Below the pieces are notes generated by a model. It did no database searches and had not been told where the DNA came from. It saw nothing but the letters and a program-made list of their open reading frames with translations. The position numbers and the translations under genes are program-made. 64,000 bases of DNA from Malachius bipustulatus (lineage: Eukaryota > Arthropoda > Insecta > Coleoptera > Melyridae): assembly GCA_910589415.1 (NCBI GenBank), contig OU342630.1:83882186-83946185 (forward strand), read 5' to 3'. Shown here in pieces: positions 46,111 through 59,116 of the stretch; positions within the stretch are counted from its first letter, which is position 1, and each line of letters starts with the position of its first letter.

Positions 46111-48122
46111 ATATTCGGCAAAACACACAGTAAATTTCTCCATAAAAAGATGTTTGTCGATTCTTCAATAAGCCTTTGTCATAAAATAAGAAAAATGGCC
46201 TTGAATTGAAAGGAAGAAGTGACAAGTGAAGTGAAAGGGCATTCATTAGTGGTGTCTGTGTAAATAGAGAACAGCCGATTTTTGTTAGATTTTGAGATTA
46301 TTATTGTTATAAGTTTATTGTTGTGTTAGAGAATAAAGAATTTTGAAAGACTTTTAATTTGGTATTAATAAAGTGTGAGACCCTTTAACAATATGTTTCG
46401 AAAAATATAATTAGGGTTTAATCAATAAATATAGAGATATAATTTCGAAACGAGCAAGAAAAATACCTATGTACGTACCTAAATTGAAATTTTCAAGATT
46501 TGTTTGAATAATAAATCCACATCCTAAAGCTACAGCATAACAAATAATTAGAAGTTGCTCTTCCATGGAGTTTTGGAGGTGGAGGAGGGTTGTTTTGCTT
46601 TTTTTTATAGCGAACCCCTTCTATAATAATATTATGTTGTCCGCCTTTTTATAAGGCAAAACTCCAGCAGCGGTTCAAAAAATCTTTAAATTTTGAGTTT
46701 TGAAAGTTTTGAGTTCAAATCATAAATTTAATTTAATTTCTATTGACCAGCCTACCTATAACATTTTTTTACAGAGCGTTCCTTACCTCAGCAATGGTGG
46801 CATTGTCAATTTTTCAAATGGGATTTTTAACTGTGTATTCACCTGAGCTGAGAAAATTCAATAGAATATGGTTTTCACAATTTTACAGTTGAAGTCTAAT
46901 AAAAGAAGTAGTTTATCGAGTTATAAACACCTAAACAGGAAAACATGTAAAAAATACATGTTAAACGTTTACCTGTAGGTATTTTTAGCTGCTTTCAAGG
47001 TAAGCTGTTTCCAAGGTAATAAGGTGCTTTCAAAGTTTAGAATTGCAACTTTCACTTGCTTAGAGTTGGAACTGATAAACACTCAATAGACAATAGACGA
47101 TGTCATCATTATTGAGCCCAGAAACGCCCTGCTACAAGAAAATGTTGCGTCAATAGAAAATAAATAAAATTTAAAAATTAAAGAAAAGCAGACAATTTGA
47201 TCAAAACTCCATATTTGAAAATTTTTATTGAACTGTTCCCGGAGTTTTGCCCCCGACTCTTATAAATTTTGTAGGGCTTTTATTATGATATTGATTTGAG
47301 TGCCCTTTATTATTTTTCATGAGATTCCAAATCAATTACGGAAACTCGTGTTATGTTATAACTATACCATGAAAATGAAGTTCAATAAATAATAGTGGGC
47401 CCAGTTAATTCAGTCGTTTGTTTCACTTAATTATTAATTATTGTTTCGTGCAAAATACGTTGTCCTTACAAGTTCTTCCGGCAGGTAAACTCAATTGTTC
47501 TTCTTTGCAGGAGTTCCCCATATTCATGCTCGACTGCTCGAGTAGCCTTATTGTAGAATGCTTCCCATGCAAGAGACATATAAGCGTTGTTAACTGACGT
47601 GCTTCTCCACAATGACCATTAAAATTGCCTTCCGTTTCGTGAATGCACATTTTTAATATCTCTTTATGTTCCATTCATTTGGTATCGAGGCTCCATTTAA
47701 ATAGTCATTAATTTCGGTATGCAAAATACTCTATTTTTTATAAATTCTGTAAATTCAGGAATAAATTCGATAAAACGGAAAGCGCTGTTTTTGAAAAAAT
47801 AAAAAAACAGGTCGATTTTGTTTTCAAGTTGTTCAACTTTTGACATAATATTCGGGTATACAGGGTGATGCGCGAAGAAGTGGTGACGTCATCGCTATTT
47901 TTTTTTTAATGGCACACCTTATTTTTTATTCCAAAAAAACAGCGCTTTCCGTTTTATCGAATTTATTCCTTACTTTTTCCGCTTGCTGTATAATAAATCA
48001 ACGCCAATATTTGAGGCTATAGGTAGGTATCCTATCTCTCATTAAATTTGTATTATTATATAAGTTCTCAACACGGCTGTTACTGTTTCAAAGAATGATA
48101 ATGATGATGTGTCGATTTGCAG
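46111..48122. other. Intergenic with one perfect inverted repeat
   Basis: Arms 47758-47793 and 47936-47970 pair over about 35 bp (GGAATAAATTCGATAAAACG). A TACAGGGTGATGCG end lies in the loop. A 78-codon minus frame at 47438-47674 has no domain. Confidence 0.5.
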
Positions 48123-51100
48123 GTGAGAGTGGAAGTGCCGGCGCACAGTAGCAACCTGAGTAGAAGAGAGTGGTGGGATGGCACCTTGCCGGCGGCTCTA
48201 GAGGATGGTGTGCTGGTGGGTGGCTTCCTGCCTCCTCCACCCCGGCCCGCTTTTCTGGACGGTCGCGCATCATCCGACGGCCTCACCACCTGCGACCTCT
48301 GCACCTGGGCTCTAAGACAAGCCAATATATACACGCTCGATGCTACTCTAGGTCAGTTGCTATCATCATATAATAATGATGAAAAATAATTGATCTCTAT
48401 ATTTTTGTGTAGTAAAAAATTTTCCCGCTGGATCTTGAAGGATCTTTAGGATGAGAACATTTTGAAAATGTTGTGCATGGTCCTCTATACAAAGTTGGGC
48501 TCTTCGGATTAGTTTCTTCAATTTTTTATTACTTCAATTTAGCATTTCAATAGTGAAAAACTACTGCCTATTGAATGTACCTACCTAGTTTTAGGATTTC
48601 AATTAATCTTTCCATTATAAACTTGACCCTTTAAAAATCCTCATTGAAAGAAAAAATTTAAATATTTAGGTTTGAAGATCGTGGATAGAAATCGACTATT
48701 CCACCGCGATCTATCCACCTACCATATCTACCAAAAAAGTGTTCAGGAACCAATGTTTGGTTGTCTACTAAAATGGCATTGAGCTCTATCCAACTATAAA
48801 TCCACATGTTTCTTAGGGCATTTAATTGTTTCAAAGAGTTCATCAAAATCTTTTTCCAGGAAATTTCGAAAAAGTTCTCCATTCAACTTTATGGAGAATG
48901 CCATTGGAAGAATATGCGGTCCCGCTAAGAGCTCATAAACTCATTAAAAAAATTAAAAAGCTCATGAGTCCAGCCCATAAATGAATTTGGAATCTCTGCT
49001 AAATCATTAAAAAAATATAAAAAAGAAGAATAATATTTTAATTTTTTTTAAGATGACAGATTTTTGGTTTCCTTGATTTTTTATACCGAACCGAATGACG
49101 TGAAAAAACAACATGGCGGCCATAAGAAAATCAAAAGTTAACTATGAAAACTTTGCAATTTTGGGCTTTGAAAATTTCCGAAATGTCAAATGGATAGCTA
49201 TATCTTGACCTACAAAAAATAGTTTGTTTATTTTCGCTTATTACTAAGAAAGATATTGCTAAAATAAGAAATAAAGAAATCTCAATTTTTCATTTCTTTC
49301 AGCACTTCAGCAACGACTGAAGTTGTCCTAAATTTTGCTTCAGATTCTTAATAAATATAAAATTGTGTTTCTTTACTCTAATTTAATCGGCCCTGTATAT
49401 TTGCTACTTCTCAAGATCTCAGTAATGCTGAGAGAGATTTATAAAAAACACTGTATTTTTTCAAAGCGAGGTCCTGACTTCTCACCTGACCATTTTTATA
49501 TTATTTTCACAATATCAATCGTAGGTGCCCCTGTTACAGGAGTACCTATTTCAATAATGTTTTCGAAATACACTGGGATTCTAGAAAAGGAGTTACTTAT
49601 CTCGAATAACTCAACAAGCCTGTCAGTCCAATCTATGTAGTAGCCACTTTTCTTGTCTTAAGATGTTGGTTTCAAAACTTCCCAGCCCCAGAATTTATAG
49701 AAGTGTGATCTGAAGATGGAAAACCCCAAACAGATTACTTTTATAATTTGATTTACATTTTATTGGTATAAACAGATTTTATACAGGGGCTCCTTGGTTC
49801 GGTATTGTAAACCCTTTGAGATATAAAACTGAATTTTTGTACACATCTTATCATTGATATTATTTACTTTTTGAGCTCTGATTAAATTTATTTCATACGG
49901 CAGGGGCGGATATTTTGGGGTTGCTTGAAATTTTTTGCCCCAACTTTCTACGACAATGCAAAAACTGGCTTTGTGGAAGCACATTTAAACTGTCTATGCT
50001 TTCTACATAAAAAAGGTGCTCTCTTGGTCAAATACTCTAATGTGAACTGTTTTCGAGAAAAACAGCATTTTATGATGAAAAACGTAAAAGTAGCAACATG
50101 TTTTGTAGAGAACAAAAACACTTGTTTTAGATAATTTTTTTATGATTTGTTTCACTCTGCCACATATTTTTTTTTTTTAATTTGCCCTCTTAACGTAGAT
50201 AATATTAATGATAAGATGTGTACAAAAGCTGTATTCTGTATCTCAAACAGTTTTTGAGATACTAAAAATAATTAATTTTTTCACACCCTTACATCTTACA
50301 TCTCGAAAACAGTTTGTGTGCGGACCCATGTTAATAGGAACTTATTTTCATATTTTTGAACAAGCTGTCACATCCTAAAGCCTAAAGTCCTGTGCACATA
50401 AAATGAATCACCCTGTATAATACATTATACAGGGTGGCGGACACGGACAGCACCACAGCATCTATTGTGGATTAAAGATTCTAAGTTTTATTTACTGTTT
50501 TCTCCAGTATGGCTCCCTTAAGAAGATATGACCACTTTTGTAGAAAATAAAGTCACAACACTGCACTGGATACCATTCTTCAGGCAGAAAAATAATGTGT
50601 AGGTCTACAATACCCAGATAGATGTTACCATGGAAACATATGAAATGGAAACACAACAAAGCTTAAAACAATAATAATCGTTGCGCGGATACAAATTCGA
50701 TAATATTATTCAAAATCTCGAATTCGAACAACGATGCCACATTGAAAAATTTTGTTGAACACAGGGAATAGGTAAACTTTGAATGCCTGCAATTCCGTTC
50801 CCGAAAATAAAAATAATAAAAAGCAAACACTATCGTTATAGTTATGTGAAACCATGTGTTTTACCAGCGGAGGTTGTTTAAATTTGACCGTCATTTCGAT
50901 TTAAAGTTTAGAAAAAGGACACCCTATATCTCGGTAACGAAGCCGAGGAACCCATTTTTGTTTTAAATTTACAGTATTTCTGAACATCCTGTAAAACACC
51001 CTGTATTCCGTGTCCGCCATTTCGGGATCACCCTGTATAGCACAAAATTTAAATTTTCCTTTTTAGTTTGCCAGTTATTTGGCTGCTTCTCTAATGAAAG

Positions 51101-53283
51101 TAGGAAAAAATGGTTGTAGAAAGTAGAAAAAAATATCTACCTATGTCATTTTTTAAATTTTATTATTTTCAGAAATACAAGACGAGATTGGATGGGTGCT
51201 CACTTTGGTAATAGTTTCGATTGTGTCAGCAGTTATCGGAGCCATAATTATGATAGTTGTTTTACAATGCAAAAGGTAAGGATTTGGATTCTATTCATAT
51301 TCGGGGTGACTGTACCTGTTACCCTAAAATGAAATGAAAGACCTTGCGATTTTGACAGTAGCAAATCTTTTCAGCCTGTTTTCAGTTCCTTTATGCCATT
51401 TTTTTTCATGTTATGACGTCATCAATTTTTTTTATGACAATCTCCATTTTTCATTATTTATTTTGGTAGTAGATATGTACTTTTAATTCCGTTTTCAACC
51501 GTATAAATTATTACAATATGTTATAAGTAGCTACTTAAAACAAATCGAGAAAGCCAGTCTTAATTAAGTTTAAAATCAAAAATCCATTAAATAGGGAACA
51601 TTATATTGGATCTAGTTTCCCGTTTATGAAAGTCATCGTCGTTGCCATGACTTCTCGATATGATTTTCAACTGTTTTCATAATTTAAACAAAAAAAAAAC
51701 GAATTTTTAATCTTGAACTTTAGCTGTTGCTAAATGAAGTACCTTAAGTTGTAGAGCGTTTAGATGAAGCTTAAATATTAAGAAAATTCTAATACATTTT
51801 TCCGAAAATGCTTTTTAAACGAGGTACAGGGTGTTTAAGTGTCGATTTACGAAACTGGTTTTCATTGTATCTTTCAATAATTCTGAATTTTTGTATAGCT
51901 TTCTATTTAATAACCAGTATTTGGAAAAATTCTTGGCATTTTTGTCAAAATTCAAAATTTAAGGATTTCTTGGACGGTTCCGGAACGTTTTCAACGCCCG
52001 ATATAAAATTACATAACTAAGACGGTTATAAAAAAATAAATTAAGCTTGCATGACACAATAATTATTTATTATATACCTAAGTGTAAGTTTTACTAAAAT
52101 ACTTTAATGTGTTTTGTTCGATTTCAGGTTGAAAAGCAACGACAGACGGGGTAAGTTCTTTTATTATTTATAACTCATATATATATTTTTTTAATGCTAC
52201 AAAAATTGTCAAATACAAAAAAAGGTGGCATTTGACCTCTACATTTTGTCTCAGTTGGTTCAAAAAAATTAAATGATTTCATGGTACACATTTTTTGTAA
52301 TGGGACAGACAGTATTATTGCATTTTGGGGTTCTACATAAATTTCTAAGCAGATTTCATGTCTATACCTCAATTTCAGCTGTTTTCAAAATAAAAACGAT
52401 CAAAAAAAATAAATAACTTAAAAAAATAATAATAAAAATTTAAAAGGTAAAATCCCAGGTAAAAGCTTTATTAGGTGATAATTTTCATTTTCGTTGTTTT
52501 TTTTTTTTATTTTAAAAACAGTTGAACTGGGTAACCATCTTCTAGTTACGGTAAAAATTTTAATTGGTTTCCATGGACACAAAATGCTTGATATTTTCTC
52601 TTACTATGACACAGCTTTGCTACTTTGCTAAGATACAACAAATAAATCTGCTACTTGTCTAAACAAAGTACCTACTTGGGCGCTCTTTTCTCAGACATTA
52701 ATTTTCGTAAATATTTTCAGAGCAACAACAGAATAGAAGCCCAGCACTCCGTCCTCCCATCAACATACCAGATGACAAATCCATCGCTACTATCCCTGTG
52801 ACCTCACCAAGCACCCTCACCTCTACCACGGGCGTCTGGTCCTGGCTGTCACGCCGATCTTCCACTGGTCCGTCACAACTGGACAACCCGCTTACTTCTG
52901 CCACCGAGAACCACTACACCCACATGGCTGAGAACTATAACAGTGGAGAAGAAGCCTTCTACACAGAACTGGACAATGACAGTAATCCTACTTACCACGA
53001 AAGTGGTCCAGCATACCAGAGGAACAGCAGTCCTGTGTACGAAAGTACTCCTGCTTATCAGAACTCCGCATATACCGACCCCGACTTCCAAGTGTCGAGT
53101 GCCCCAAGTAGTGCCTATTACTCGGATCTGTCCATCACAGCAGTGCCTGATCGGGCTTATGAAGTGGTCGGTCTAGCTACTATGCCCACTTGGGATAATA
53201 GCTGTGGTGATAGTGATATTAGAAGGATTCCAGATGTGAAATTGTCTTCAATTAGTGAAAATGTTCTTACTGATTATGTGTAG
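48123..53283 (+). CDS. Single-pass membrane protein, 3' exons (N-terminus not found)
   Basis: Exons 48123-48351, 51173-51275, 52128-52150 and 52721-53283, with matching phases (0,1,2,1) and GT/AG borders, give 305 codons ending in TAG. The outside part has a proline cluster and a CDLC pair; one helix follows (GWVLTLVIVSIVSAVIGAIIMIVVL) with CKRLK stop-transfer residues. The ~200-residue tail has WSWLSRRS, an NPTY motif, a pYxN-type YQNS, further Tyr in PAYQ/PVYE/SAYT repeats and a C-terminal DYV. These motifs suggest kinase and PTB/SH2 adaptors. I do not recognise the family. The 5' end is missing: no signal peptide exon is near, though 22467-22475 is phase-compatible. Confidence 0.78.
49784..50415. 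mobile_element. Foldback element in the membrane-gene intron
   Basis: Ends CAGGGGCTCC and GAATCACCCTG with TA outside; inverted inner match around TGTACACATCTTATCATTGA (49836-49855, 50205-50225). In the first long intron. Confidence 0.6.
50430..51035. mobile_element. Second intronic foldback, TA-CAGGGTG ends
   Basis: Left CAGGGTGGCGGACACGGA and right TCCGTGTCCGCC..CACCCTG, TA outside. Abuts the previous element 11 bp away. Confidence 0.68.
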
Positions 53284-55518
53284 CCCATAATCATCAAGTA
53301 AAAAGTAAATTATAATTTGAGTGAATGATTGAAACTCAAAATTGGGTTATTTTTAAATGTCCGGCATGAGTAAAGGTATAGTAAGTGTCACTATACTATT
53401 ATAGGACTAACGGTTCCTTAATAGTCAGTGAAAAAAGTCAGAAGCTTTTGAATTCACAAGATAATTTACTGGTATTCGGCCCAATTCCTATTATTCCAGA
53501 AATTTTTGAAAAATGTTTGGGGAGGTTTGGATTGATTTTTAGTAAATTAAAATTCTATCGAATTGCAGTTTTTCCATGATTTTTGCTTAGTTATGAGAGT
53601 CAAAATCTATTTTCAGGTACCTATCAGAAAATTATGAATATCAGGAGCTGTTTGACTGCTCTATGATTTAGTTATGAACTATGCTCTACCAGTAGACCAG
53701 AAGGTTCCTGTTAGCTTCCTGTGTGAGGTGGCACTTTTGTAAAAAGAAAAACACACACCAGCCTCGTGTGGTTTTATGTTTTCTTTGATTATGAGTGTCA
53801 ACCCGTTTTGGTCTAGATCTAGAAGAAACAATAATGAGTACTCAACCGGAATGATAGAGGTATAGGTAACTAATAAAATAAATTAGTCCAGAAATATTGT
53901 CAATTTTTTGTGCTGCCAGTGTTAGAAATTGTGATATAAGGTAGGTAGGTAATGAAATTATTAACTAAATAAAATTAAGTGATAAGTTCAAAATAAATAT
54001 ATGACAGGATCTGGCAATAAGACCTTCCCGATTTTAAAAGTTAATAAAAAGCAAACCAAGTAAAATGCAATTTTTTAAATTAACTAGTTTTGTTTTAAAA
54101 ATTATCTCACTCAAGTGAGGACCTCTAAATAATGCTCCCTCTCAAAAACTGTTCTATTCAAGCAGAATGGTAATTTCCGATTCCCTAAATTATTGGCTCT
54201 TTCAAGACACCGAAGGATCAGGGACAATGTTGCCTTTAAGATAGTCCCACAGAAAGGAGTCGCATGGGGTTAAACTTGGTGGACGTGGAGAAAACCAGGT
54301 GAAATTTCTCTGAGAAAATTGATGCCTCAATAATGGATGCTTAATGCTCTCCCACCCAATCCATAGCACTATCTACAAATGACTCACTCTCCCTACCTCT
54401 CTGTTCAAAAAAGTTTAATATTGGGATTAATAGAACTTTAATAAAATGAAAATGCAATGTATCCTACATTCTTATCTTGGACACTTATATGCCTTGTGTA
54501 TAATATGTACATTAATTTATAGTTCTTATTAATAATTATTATTGTAATTATATAACTAGATAACTCTTATGTTCATATATATTTTGGATTTATATTGTAT
54601 CTGTGCAATTATCATTGTTTGTTTTTCTTGAAATTAAATTTTATTTAATTTTTTTTTATTCTGGCATCCTTTTACTTCTATTTATCAATGGTTCCCAGAT
54701 GAGGGTAGTGGTCAATCAATCTTGCCTGAAGATTTTTATGAAACCTGTGATCGAGCTCTCATAGTAGTGACTTATTGCATGTAGTGATAGCACCCAATGG
54801 GACATGTTCTAAAAATAAACTCAACCTTTCACAAATGGTTAACTGTTTCTTAGGCTAGGCATATTAGAATTCTCAGAGAAGAGTTTGGCTATAGTTTTGA
54901 TTTTTTCATCCTCTGTTTTTTGGGTTGAACACGAATTTGAAGTTTGCTGACAAAAATTTAGCCCGGAACTTTTTTTGCACTTTTTGTCACTTTTCAATGG
55001 ATATGGAATTTTTGTTTTTTTTGCGCTCTACCGGCGAAACGGTTAGATTCCCGAAAAAAAAAGTTTTTTATGAGAAATGTAGGAAATTTTGTCTACTTAA
55101 ATTTTGTATAGATGGACTTTTCGAAAAAAAAAAAGGTTCCTTTCTGACGTTCAGACCAATAACTGAATTCCGCTGAAGGGTGGAAATTACTTAGAAAAGA
55201 AAAGAATCTTATGTTTCATTGTCATCGGGGACATTCTGCATCCCCACTGTCTCCACTTAACCAGCCACGGCGGTCTCCGAAATGTTGCATCTGAGGCAGC
55301 CGATAGCCGATGCCTTGTTGTCGTCGTGTGTTCCGCGAGAAGAGAGAATAAAGAAAAAAACCTGCGCTCCTGGACCATCGCGAGCTTGTCCCCACCTACT
55401 CAGCCAATCATCCCACATATATCCAACACGGTGGGTGGTAGATAACAACGATCCATCATCCCCGTATTCTCTCCCGAATATCAAAAAAACCCGCCGAGAA
55501 GTGTCTAATCTTCCCAGT
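53284..55518. other. Membrane-gene 3' UTR and intergenic
   Basis: AATAAA candidates at 53874 and 53992 may end the transcript. 55200-55500 is GC-richer with open frames on both strands, none with a known domain. Confidence 0.4.
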
Positions 55519-56365
55519 GCGAGAGTAAGTTTTCTATGAGAAATGCTCTATTTTATAATAATAGATATATAAAGAAGATATAATCTTACGATTAAGAAAC
55601 CGTTCGTAAAACTTATTAACGCAAATTATAGTCGATGACCTTAGCAAAACGACACCAACCAAAAAATTATAATAATCCTGATTACCTCATGGCAACATTG
55701 TGGAACTAATTATCAAGATCCAGTCCTAAAAAACTCACTATTGTAAGTAGTGCAGCCAATTTTTTTCTACAAAAACATCAAATAAAATTCGTATTGGCAT
55801 GGGTCATAAAAATGGCCCATATAAGAATAAGTGACATTGTGCCCTGGGCAAAAATTAAAGTGTCGCACCTGAAAATTATGCCTAATTTTGATTGGGGATA
55901 ACTTTCCAAATTCCCAAGGAATTTCGATTTTGTTTTCGCATGTCAGCAGCCGTATCCTTTACTTTTCTGCTTTATTGGATGTAAACTCAAAAAATCTGTT
56001 CACAAGTTTTATAAAGGGTGATACGTGAAGGCGTGCAAAACACCACCGTTTTTCAAATAAGATTTTCTTATATGTTTTGAAAGGAACATTTTGAAGCTTA
56101 TGTTTTACTTTGAGATGGTTTTGAAATTTACGATTCAACACCTATATTTATAGGGATATTTATTTATTTATTCATTTATTTATTTATAGGGTTACCTAAA
56201 AAAATCCACTGTTTGCTCTTGAAGTGATAACTTTTAATTGTTTAATTAATTAAATTATTAAATTTAAACTTCATGCAAGAAAGTCCGAGGACGAAAATTG
56301 ACTCATAGAAAACATTAGAAACAAAAATTGCCTAAAAAAATTAATAAGATTTAAATTTCTTCGGG

Positions 56366-56829
56366 AAACAGGTTCTGGAAAGAAAATTTAATGAAAATCA
56401 ACTTGTCTCCGAATTATCTTTCATTTACGAACAATATAAGAATTTTCCTGTGGACACGAGATAAAAAATGTTAATAACAACAGCCTAATTACATATTCAT
56501 GGTTTCAGGGGGAATCAGCACTTCTCCTTGCCCGAGAATGGTTCGTAACCATCGTTACGAAAAAATTGTAACAATCACTCTAGCTTGTCTGAAAGCAAGG
56601 AGCTTAGCGATTGTTAGATTTTCGTAACAATGGTTAACAATACATACCATTCTCAGGTAAGGATGATTGCTGATTCCCCCTGAAACCGTAATAAGTAATT
56701 TGCTGTTGTTTCAACATCTCTACATGTCAGCAAGTTCTCCAAGTAAAATTCTCCAAGTGCTCACAAATGAAGGTTTGTTTGGAGACAAGTTGATTTTCAT
56801 TAAATTTTCCTCCCAAAACCTGTTTCCAG
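56366..56829. repeat. Foldback hairpin element (copy B)
   Basis: Counterpart of 23741-24192, same loop TGTCTGAAAGCA near 56587 and same outer ends. Differences are scattered on both arms. Confidence 0.72.
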
Positions 56830-59116
56830 AAGAAAGGACCCAGCATAATCCTTGTGGAGAATGGCTCCCGGTAAAATTTGTTGTAATTTTGGGAATCGGT
56901 AGTAAGTACTCGATGGGTTGATCAGAACTCTTCACGCGGGCATAAGATCAGAAAAACTCGTTTTCTCGATAAATTCACCTCTGACGATTGAATTTTTCTA
57001 TACCGTTGCTGTATCGAGCCCATCGTGACGATAATTTTTTTGTCTGATTTTTGACGGAAATTTTAGCTCAGTGTGAGGCAAAAAATTTTTAAAAATCAGT
57101 GAACAAGGAAAAAAGTTATGTCTAAAAACATTTCCTTGTCAAGAATAAGACTTTTAATTGGAATATACCCTAGTCACTGCAAGCTAAACTACGAAGCTAA
57201 AATAAAACGAAACTACAGAGCATGCATGTTTTATGCCAGTGTCCAGCCCTTCTCACAATATTAGCAAACAGTAATGCATAACTGTGGGGGAAGTTTAACC
57301 TGATATGGCCCTGAATAATTGCGGCTTGCGGCGAACCCCAATCATGACTCATCTTTCAGCACATTATCGCAATTGAGCTGTTGAAGGGTTAGTTAGGGGA
57401 TAGGGGTTTGTCCAGAGCCGGATTATAAGTTTCGCCTCTGGCAACCCTCCCCCCACGCACTTGGTGACTTCTAAGATTTTCTTCTTTAGGTTTTCCCAAG
57501 CTATTTAGCCACTTGCAAGATTTTGATATTATGCGGTAACATACAATTCTGTGCAGTAACTTTCTTAACGTTAAATAGGGGACGGATTGGACCTTATATG
57601 CGGCGTGCGAAAAAAATTTCAACGCTCAGGGTCACACAATATCCCAGTAAATGAACAGAATGGGAGGAAGGCATCTTAAGCTATAAACTAAGTATACATA
57701 TGTATACCTACTCTCCTATATTCAATAACCAACCACATTAATAAAAGGGAGGAAATATTCAAAATTGCGTCAATTCATAATGCCAAGGGTCACCTCTCAC
57801 ACATTGTTATTTATTGCACATTACAAGCTTTTCGCCTATTAAAGAATTTGTTAAATAATCTTTACAGAGTGACGGCGCCCCCACGCCTCCCAAGCTGTCG
57901 GCGACCCTACTGTATTGTAGTTTGTAGTATAAATAATCCAGCCCTGGATTTGTCCACTTTCGAGATCGAATTAGAACATTACATATTATGAAGATCACTG
58001 GGCCTATATAGTTGACAGTGAGACATCACTCTCTGTAATAATTAGCCTATACAAAAAATTGGAAATGAGACGCGCAGGAGGGGCTGCGGAGATGTTACAG
58101 AAAAGCCAACAAATGAGAAGAAATGAGAGAGTAATGTTTAAGGTTAAGGCGGGTTATTTCTAGTAAAGGGACCGGTCAGGTACAAAAAAATATTTTTAAA
58201 AGGACACCTGATTGCCGATGTTATAAATCATTTCGCTTGATGAGATTCCTGAAATCGCTCACTTGACTCTATTATATCTGCTGACAGTGTGGTGGTAGTA
58301 GCTAGCGAAACCTCGTTTGTGCGCATCCTACCTCATTCCCATTTTTATATAGGTCCCGAGCTCCAGTTCATTTATTCATGGGTTATTTATAATTTACGAA
58401 AATATCGATAAAAGGTGTTCTTATTTATTTTCGATAAGACTTGCCATTTTAGAGAGATTTAAAATTCACATCGAAATTGACATCAACACAAGAAACAAAT
58501 TGTAAATTTACTTATGTATTGACGTTCTCTTCTAACGATAACGAATTTCATGGGACGAACTTTTTGCCCGTATTCCCAAACGATTGCCTTTCAAATTATT
58601 TTACCATGTTTCAATTATGCCTGTATTCCATTTATTCTTAAACTATTATCTACCAGGGCGTAAAGTTTTGATAATACGGGTGTTTAGGTACCTGAAATGG
58701 AGGTATAACTAGTCTATTTATTAATACACTATTGAATGAATAATTTTAGTTTATTTAAGAAAATATTTATCAATTAAATTAAATCTTATAAGTACCTATA
58801 CGATAGTTCATTTCATTTTTACAGAAAATTTTCGTAGTTTTCAAAGATTAGTTTGTTTATATACTATTTTCCATTCTCACACAGGCGTCCTAGCAACTAT
58901 ACTAAACTTATCGAAATCCCTCTGTCTCATATGTTCATTATCATTAGGTACTATTATTAAAATATTGACAAGCATGTTTAGGTTAAAGGTTTTTCACAGT
59001 TGATTTGCATGTAGCTTTTTTCAGACTTTCTATTCGGTTCTTCTTCAATACCTAATGAATAAAATGCTTATTTTAAATACCGAGTTAAATACATTGTTTA
59101 AAGTATAACTTGTATC

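Noticed and set aside
47438..47674. 78-codon minus-strand frame with an overlapping frame also open.
   Set aside because: No recognisable domain, no start or splice context; possibly a transposon relic.
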